The notes under the pieces: model-generated
Databases searched by the model: none
What the model saw: only the letters and a program-made list of their open reading frames with translations
What the model was told of the DNA's origin: nothing
Origin: Limiplasma sp034927815
GTDB taxonomy: Bacteria > Bacillota > Clostridia > Christensenellales > Aristaeellaceae
DNA length: 64,000 nt
Assembly: GCA_034927815.1 (NCBI GenBank)
Contig: JAYFPK010000004.1
Coordinates: forward strand, 1 to 64,000
Reading direction: 5' to 3'
Program-made: the position numbers and the translations under genes
In this document: positions 59,393-64,000 of the stretch, one piece after another
Layout of the letters: each line of letters opens with the position of its first letter
Position numbering within the stretch: position 1 is the stretch's first letter

Positions 59393-60598
59393 TCAGCGTA
59401 ATGGGATCTTGCTAAAATCCGCGCCCTGTTTCGCGTACCACTGGGCGCTGTAGCGGCGCAGGGCCTCCCAGTCCATCCTTTGCTCCTCCCCGGAGCGGGC
59501 GTCGGTGACCCGCACCATCCGGTCCGTACAGGAGAAGCAAGGGTCGATGGCGGCGATGACGATGGGCACGTCCGCCAGGTAGCCGCCGTCCAGCATATGG
59601 GCGATGGCGGCGGAGTTGGCCAGCGTGGGGGCCCGGACCTTCACCCGGTCCGGCTTGTCGGTGCCGTTGGAGCGGGTGTAGTGCAGGTCCTCCCCCCGGG
59701 GGGCTTCGTAGCGGCTGATGGATTCCCCGGCGGGAATGCGGTTGGGCACCTTCACCGTCAGGGGACCCTCGGGCATCTGCTCCAGAATCTGCCGGATGAT
59801 CTTGTAGCTTTCCAGCAGCTCCTTCACCCGTACCACCGTGCGGCCGTAGACGTCCTCATGGTCGTCGGTGATCACCTGGAAATCCAAATTGGGGTAGATG
59901 CCCACGGGGTCGTCCTTGCGCACGTCCCGGCCCACCCCGGAGGCCCTGAGAACAGGGCCGGTGGTGTCAAAGCGCAGGGCGTCCGCCTTGGGGAGCTTGC
60001 CAACGCCGGAAAGCCGCAAAAAGACGGTCTCTTCCCCCAGAACCACCCGGCTGTAATACTCGGTGCGCTCCTGGAGCTGGGCCACAGCCTCGCGGACCTT
60101 CTCCGCCATGTCCGGGGTGACATCCCGGCGCACGCCGCCCAGGGTATTCATGCCGTAGTTGATGCGGTTGCCCGTAATCATCTCCAGCAGGTCCATGACG
60201 ATTTCCCGGTCCTTCCAGGCGTACATGAATAGGGTCATGAACCCGATCTCATGGCCCGCGATGCCCAGCCAGAGCATATGGCTGTGAATGCGCTCCAACT
60301 CGCCGATGAGGGCCCGGATGTACTGGGCGCGCTTGGGAATCTCCACCCCAGCCAGATCCTCCACCGTTTGCACATAGCAGGTGGAATGGGAGTGGGAGCA
60401 GATGCCGCAGATGCGCTCCAGCAAATAGACGTTTTGCAAATAGGTTCTGGCTTCCGCGGCCTTTTCCATGCCCCGGTGGTTGTAGCCGATGCATACCTGG
60501 GAAGCGGCCACCCGCTCCCCCTCCAGCAGCAGGTTAAAGCTCTCCGGCTCTTCCAGGGCCGGATGCTGAGGCCCAAGGGGCACCATGATCTTGCTCAT
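59393..60598 (-). CDS. Group 4 [NiFe] hydrogenase large subunit
   Basis: 401 residues. Both nickel-binding motifs are present: RICGICSHSH with Cys64 and Cys67, and DPCFSC with Cys354 and Cys357. These are missing in true complex I NuoD, so this is a hydrogenase. About 44 residues follow the last cysteine, TDRM being the start; some of this may be the tail removed by the protease encoded downstream. Closest type by motif and gene order is the Mbh-like group of ferredoxin-dependent, proton- or sodium-pumping hydrogenases. Confidence 0.93.
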   Translation of the reverse strand: MSKIMVPLGPQHPALEEPESFNLLLEGERVAASQVCIGYNHRGMEKAAEARTYLQNVYLLERICGICSHSHSTCYVQTVEDLAGVEIPKRAQYIRALIGELERIHSHMLWLGIAGHEIGFMTLFMYAWKDREIVMDLLEMITGNRINYGMNTLGGVRRDVTPDMAEKVREAVAQLQERTEYYSRVVLGEETVFLRLSGVGKLPKADALRFDTTGPVLRASGVGRDVRKDDPVGIYPNLDFQVITDDHEDVYGRTVVRVKELLESYKIIRQILEQMPEGPLTVKVPNRIPAGESISRYEAPRGEDLHYTRSNGTDKPDRVKVRAPTLANSAAIAHMLDGGYLADVPIVIAAIDPCFSCTDRMVRVTDARSGEEQRMDWEALRRYSAQWYAKQGADFSKIPLR

Positions 60599-60609
60599 AG
60601 GATCACCTC

Positions 60610-61068
60610 TTACTCCGTCACGTTGGTTTGCCCGGGCTTCCAGCTCTTGCGCAGGGGATACACCCCTTCGGGCCAGTTGTCCGGCAGGGGATACTGCCTG
60701 CCCTCGGGCAGGCCCTCCACCTTGATTCCCAATAGCCCCTCCAGCTCTCGCTCGTAGAAGGTGGCTCCTTCATAGATGGAGAGAACCGTGGGGATTGAAA
60801 CAGGTTCCTCATAGGGGGCGGTGCGCTTCAAGGTCAGCAGCAGCCCCTGGTCGTTGGAGATATGGTACAGGAATTCAAATTCCGCGCCATTGTCCAGCCC
60901 CGTAATGGTGCACAGGTGATCAAAGCCCATCTCCTTGCAGTAGCCCAGCGCCTCCAGGAGCAGCTCATTGGGGACGGATAAGTAGACGCGGTGGCGCTTT
61001 ACCACCGCCTGGTCCGTAGCCAGGCCGGGGAAGCGCTCCGCGAGCTTTGCCAACACCTCATTCTCCAT
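60610..61068 (-). CDS. Group 4 hydrogenase NuoC-like subunit (MbhK type)
   Basis: 152 residues from the ATG at 61068, overlapping the small subunit stop by 11 bases. FDHLCTITGLDNG, then TFYERELEGLLGIKVEG and PLPDNWPEGVYPLRKSW match the 30-kDa subunit family of complex I and hydrogenases. The longer frame upstream is out-of-frame read-through of the small subunit gene. Confidence 0.9.
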   Translation of the reverse strand: MENEVLAKLAERFPGLATDQAVVKRHRVYLSVPNELLLEALGYCKEMGFDHLCTITGLDNGAEFEFLYHISNDQGLLLTLKRTAPYEEPVSIPTVLSIYEGATFYERELEGLLGIKVEGLPEGRQYPLPDNWPEGVYPLRKSWKPGQTNVTE

Positions 61069-61567
61069 CTTTGCTGACCTCCCGTTCTTCTTCGCTGTGG
61101 GACGCCTTGGCTTCGGCCACCTGGGCCTTTTCCTCCCCCGCCTCCAGCTTGGAGAGGAGCTTGACCACGCCGTCGATGATCGCCTCGGGCTTGGCCGGGC
61201 AGCCAGGCACATACATGTCCACGGGGATGGCGGTGTCTATGCCCCCCTCGATGCAGTAGCAGCCGTCAAACACGCCGCCGGAGCAGGCGCAGGTACCCAC
61301 CGCCATCACGAACTTGGGCTCGGGCATCTGCTCGTAGACAGTCACCAGCCGCTCCCGCTGCTGGAGGGATACCGGACCGGAGCACACCAGCACGTCCGCG
61401 TGCCGGGGGGAGCCCTTTTGCAAAACGCCGAAGCGCTCCACGTCATAGCGGGGGGTGAGGGCGCAAAGCACCTCGATATCGCAGGCGTTACACGCCCCGG
61501 AGTTAAAATGGACGATCCAGGGGGACTTGCACCTAGCCCAGGTAATCAGCTTCTCAATGACCTTCAT
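61058..61567 (-). CDS. Group 4 [NiFe] hydrogenase small subunit (NuoB type)
   Basis: 169 residues from the ATG at 61567 (GGAGG eight bases before). Cluster ligands in GACNACDIEVL, VGTCACSGG and PGCPAKPEAI bind the proximal [4Fe-4S] cluster next to the nickel site. A charged C-terminal tail (after KLLSKLEAGE) extends past the fold. Overlaps its neighbours on both sides. Confidence 0.93.
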   Translation of the reverse strand: MKVIEKLITWARCKSPWIVHFNSGACNACDIEVLCALTPRYDVERFGVLQKGSPRHADVLVCSGPVSLQQRERLVTVYEQMPEPKFVMAVGTCACSGGVFDGCYCIEGGIDTAIPVDMYVPGCPAKPEAIIDGVVKLLSKLEAGEEKAQVAEAKASHSEEEREVSKDGE

Positions 61568-61892
61568 CTGGCGACCTCCGCAGCAAAACAAACAGTCCTA
61601 AGGCGGTGATCCCCAGGTACACCGCCATTTGCATGGATAACCCGCCGGGGTCCGAGGCCACCACCAGCGTGATCACGTGCATGATGGTGAAAAACAGCGC
61701 GAACTTGAAAAACTCGCCGTATTCAGGCCGGGCCTGGTTTTCCTCCATGGTTTCCCCGCAGGCGTAGGATTGAAGCTTTTTCTCCGTTTCCTTGCCCTGG
61801 GGGGCAAGGCGCTTGGAGAGGGATGAAAGCCCCAGGCATAACCCCAGCAAAATGAGGAATGCCACAGGGGGCGAGAGCAAGATGTGTTCCAT
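61554..61892 (-). CDS. NuoA-like membrane subunit
   Basis: 112 residues from the ATG at 61892, after AAGGAGG. Three hydrophobic segments; the loop after the first carries SYACGETMEENQARPEY, recalling the YECG loop of NuoA. It probably links the peripheral arm to the membrane arm. It overlaps the small subunit gene by 14 bases. Confidence 0.75.
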   Translation of the reverse strand: MEHILLSPPVAFLILLGLCLGLSSLSKRLAPQGKETEKKLQSYACGETMEENQARPEYGEFFKFALFFTIMHVITLVVASDPGGLSMQMAVYLGITALGLFVLLRRSPDEGH

Positions 61893-61917
61893 AGGCGGCC
61901 TCCTTGCCAAAGGGTGC

Positions 61918-62226
61918 TTATCCCTTCAAGTTGTTCAGGTCTTCCGTGTTCAGGCGGCCGTTTTGGCGGTATACGCCAAAGGCGATCCCCACGGATACTA
62001 CCAGCAGCATTACTTCCATGACGATGATGGTGATGACATAGGATTGGGCCACGGCGATCCGGCCGGTGGTGTAGCCCGCGCAGACGATGAGCAGCGTCAC
62101 CGCCTTGGTCATGACCTCCAAAGAGAGAAGAATGCGCATGAGGTTGCGGGTGACGATGAGGCCGTAGGCGGCGACGGTCACCATGAGGGCGGCGGCCACC
62201 ACAAACAGCGCGAAGAGCGTTGTCAT
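61918..62226 (-). CDS. NuoK/MrpC-like membrane subunit
   Basis: 102 residues with three membrane segments and the conserved run RNLMRILLSLEVMTKAVTLL, containing the membrane glutamate of NuoK and MrpC proteins needed for ion transport. ATGA overlap with the upstream gene. Confidence 0.85.
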   Translation of the reverse strand: MTTLFALFVVAAALMVTVAAYGLIVTRNLMRILLSLEVMTKAVTLLIVCAGYTTGRIAVAQSYVITIIVMEVMLLVVSVGIAFGVYRQNGRLNTEDLNNLKG

Positions 62227-62738
62227 TTTTCCTCACCCTCCTTCTTTTTGAAGAAAATCAGCACGGCGTAGATGCCTACCAGCACGATGATCACCTGGGC
62301 CAGCAAATCGGTCTGGCGCAGGTTCCAGATCATTTCCTTGCCGCTTGCGGCCTTGAGGGCGGAGGCGGAGGACGGCGGCAGGGGAACGGCGAGGTAGGGC
62401 CAGAGCACCGCCAGGGAGACGGCCAAAACCGCCAGCAGCACCAAGGGCAGATACCGGAAGCGCCTCCAGCGCCGCTTCTCCCGCTCCTCCATCTCCTCCT
62501 TGGTCAGCACCCGGCTCATGCTGATGGTGCTTACAAACACCACCGTGATAAGCCCGGCGCAGACGGAGAGCTCAAACACGGCCGCCAGGTCCGCCCCCAT
62601 GACGAACATCACCACCGCCAGGATGGCGCTGACCACGGACAGGGCGATGCAGGCCTTGAGCAAATCCCGCAGCAACAGCACCAGCGCCGCGGACGCCACC
62701 AGCCCCACCAGCAGGATAATCAATAAAGTTTCATTCAC
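62223..62738 (-). CDS. NuoJ-like membrane subunit
   Basis: 171 residues from a GTG at 62738 with AAGGTGAG upstream. Segments LLIILLVGLVASAALVLLL and ACIALSVVSAILAVVMFV, a conserved FELSVCAGLITVVFVS stretch, a basic loop (EREKRRWRRFRY) and a later segment fit NuoJ or the equivalent of Mrp-type hydrogenases. Start is less certain than in other genes. Confidence 0.75.
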   Translation of the reverse strand: MNETLLIILLVGLVASAALVLLLRDLLKACIALSVVSAILAVVMFVMGADLAAVFELSVCAGLITVVFVSTISMSRVLTKEEMEEREKRRWRRFRYLPLVLLAVLAVSLAVLWPYLAVPLPPSSASALKAASGKEMIWNLRQTDLLAQVIIVLVGIYAVLIFFKKKEGEEK

Positions 62739-62766
62739 AAGCTCACCTTCTATCCTCAATCCGTCG

Positions 62767-64000
62767 TCAGATCATGCCGCTGTTTTGAAGCAGGAGCAAG
62801 ACCACAGGGAATGCCAGCCCGGCCAGGACGTTGACGGCCGCCAGGGCCACCTGGACGAAGCGCAGCCGCCCGCGGCATTCCCTGGCCCCGGCCAGCTTCG
62901 GGTTCAGCTTCCCATAAAAAACCTTTTTTTGGAGCACCAGGAAGTAGGTCAGGGTCAGCACGCTGGCCAGAAGGGCGGCCAAAGCCACCGGACTGGAGAC
63001 CTGCCACAGGGCGATGATGATCAATAGCTTGCTCCAGAAGCCCGACAGCGGAGGAATGCCCGCCATGGACAAAAGACCGATCACCGAGGTCAGGCCCGTA
63101 AGGGGCATCCGCTCCGCCAGGCCGCCCATCTCGTCCATGTTCCGGGTGTGGGTCTCGTGCAAGATCGCCGCCGCGTCCACGAACAGCAAGGACTTGAAGG
63201 TGGCGTGGTTGAAGAAGTGCATCATGGCCCCCACAAAGCCGATGGGGGAGCCGGTGGCCGCCCCCAGGACGATGTAGCCGATCTGGCTGACGCTGGAGAA
63301 GGCCAGCATCCGCTTGATATCCGTTTGGCCCAGGGCCCCCAGGGCCCCCACGATCACCGAGGCAAGGCCCAGGACCAGCATCACGCTGGCAATGCGGGAA
63401 TCATAGGCGAACACGTCCCGGTACAGGCGCATCATGGTATACACGCCGGATACCTTGATGACGATGCCCGCCAGCACCACGGAGACGGGGGAGGGGGCGC
63501 TGGAGTGGGCGTCGGGCACCCAGCTGTGGAAGGGCACCGCGCCGGACTTGATGGCGATGGCCGCGGTGTAAAGCACCAAGGCCCCCATGAGCATGGTGGG
63601 ATGCTCCCCGGCATGCCCCTGGATGTAGGCGGATACCGCCACGAAGGAGGTATCCCCCACCAGCAGGAAGAAGACCGCCAGGGCTCCCAGCATCATGGCT
63701 GTGGCCAGGGCGCTCATCAGGTAATACTTGAAGGCTCCCTCCAGTTCGTCCCGGGTGGAATCGATGGCGATGAGCAAAAAGGAGGACGCGCCCGTGATCT
63801 CGATGAATGCGTATAGGCTGAACAGGTCCCGAACCATCACAACGCCGTTCATGCCCATCATCAGCAGCAGCATGACGCCGCCGAAGGTAAAGCGGTGGGA
63901 TTTCACCAATTCACCCGCCACCAGCAGCGTAACGCAGCAGATCAGGGCGATGAGGAACAGCACCACAGCCGTAAACAGGTCCACGGAGAAGGTCCCGAAA
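62767..64000 (-). CDS. NuoN/MrpD-like ion-pumping subunit (5' end outside window)
   Basis: At least 405 residues are encoded; the frame is still open at 64000, so the true start lies beyond. Many membrane segments, with AIAIKSGAVPFHSWVPDAH (conserved Lys of the ion channel), PVSVVLAGIVIKVSGVY and MLAFSSVSQIGYIVLG. This is the antiporter-like subunit found in complex I, Mrp antiporters and Mbh hydrogenases. A further antiporter-type or accessory gene probably lies upstream. Confidence 0.92.
   Translation of the reverse strand, partial: FGTFSVDLFTAVVLFLIALICCVTLLVAGELVKSHRFTFGGVMLLLMMGMNGVVMVRDLFSLYAFIEITGASSFLLIAIDSTRDELEGAFKYYLMSALATAMMLGALAVFFLLVGDTSFVAVSAYIQGHAGEHPTMLMGALVLYTAAIAIKSGAVPFHSWVPDAHSSAPSPVSVVLAGIVIKVSGVYTMMRLYRDVFAYDSRIASVMLVLGLASVIVGALGALGQTDIKRMLAFSSVSQIGYIVLGAATGSPIGFVGAMMHFFNHATFKSLLFVDAAAILHETHTRNMDEMGGLAERMPLTGLTSVIGLLSMAGIPPLSGFWSKLLIIIALWQVSSPVALAALLASVLTLTYFLVLQKKVFYGKLNPKLAGARECRGRLRFVQVALAAVNVLAGLAFPVVLLLLQNSGMI

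Noticed and set aside
59393..60598. Large subunit as a true complex I NuoD
   Set aside because: Both CxxC nickel motifs and a dedicated maturation protease are present, so it is a [NiFe] hydrogenase.
1..64000. CRISPR array, tRNA, rRNA, insertion sequence or prophage
   Set aside because: I looked for regular spaced repeats, cloverleaf-like sequences and transposase or integrase motifs and found none.

Overview
This 64-kb window is GC-rich, densely packed bacterial chromosome. It looks like a Gram-positive anaerobe of the Clostridia. Supporting this are strong AGGAGG-type ribosome binding sites, near-consensus sigma-A promoters, a BclA-like collagen repeat family typical of spore-formers, ABC sugar importers, a DeoR-type regulator beside an inositol operon, and a membrane-bound [NiFe] hydrogenase operon. 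I cannot name the species. No rRNA, tRNA, CRISPR array, transposase or phage gene was seen.

Layout. 1-2411: two tandem collagen-like surface protein genes on the minus strand, the first cut by the window edge, with duplicated 5' ends and upstream DNA. 2926-7201: a TetR regulator under a 38-bp perfect palindrome, then a heterodimeric ABC exporter; a decayed partial copy of the same module follows at 7342-8331. 8352-22291: mostly separate carbohydrate and redox genes: AraC regulator with GH42 beta-galactosidase, a DUF4091 glycosidase-like protein, MBL hydrolase, SRPBCC protein, a broken AraC gene, aldo/keto reductase, flavodoxin, a double CDGSH protein, a Gfo/Idh/MocA oxidoreductase with a GH4 glycosidase, and a DeoR regulator facing the next operon.

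22438-37728 is the most striking region. One strong promoter precedes an Rbs-type sugar importer, four inositol catabolism genes (iolE, iolB, iolD, iolG), an archaeal-type glyceraldehyde-3-phosphate dehydrogenase, an archaeal-type phosphoglycerate kinase, a LarA-like nickel racemase, a malic enzyme and a split transketolase. The iolC, iolJ and iolA functions are absent here. This looks like a self-contained polyol pathway with its own acyl-phosphate, ATP-yielding branch, and it is the best candidate for an undescribed system.

37807-46240: an arabinoside-type unit (GH127, a CUT1 importer without its own ATPase) and a convergent MFS-GH2 operon. 46321-51219: GT2 glycosyltransferase, a large membrane protein, a small membrane protein, a beta-lactamase-fold protein that has lost its catalytic residues, and an SCP2-like protein. 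51404-56590: pth-mfd, bracketed by two inverted copies of a roughly 200-bp noncoding element. 56843-64000: a methyltransferase, a hydrogenase maturation protease and a complex-I-like group 4 [NiFe] hydrogenase operon that runs off the window end.
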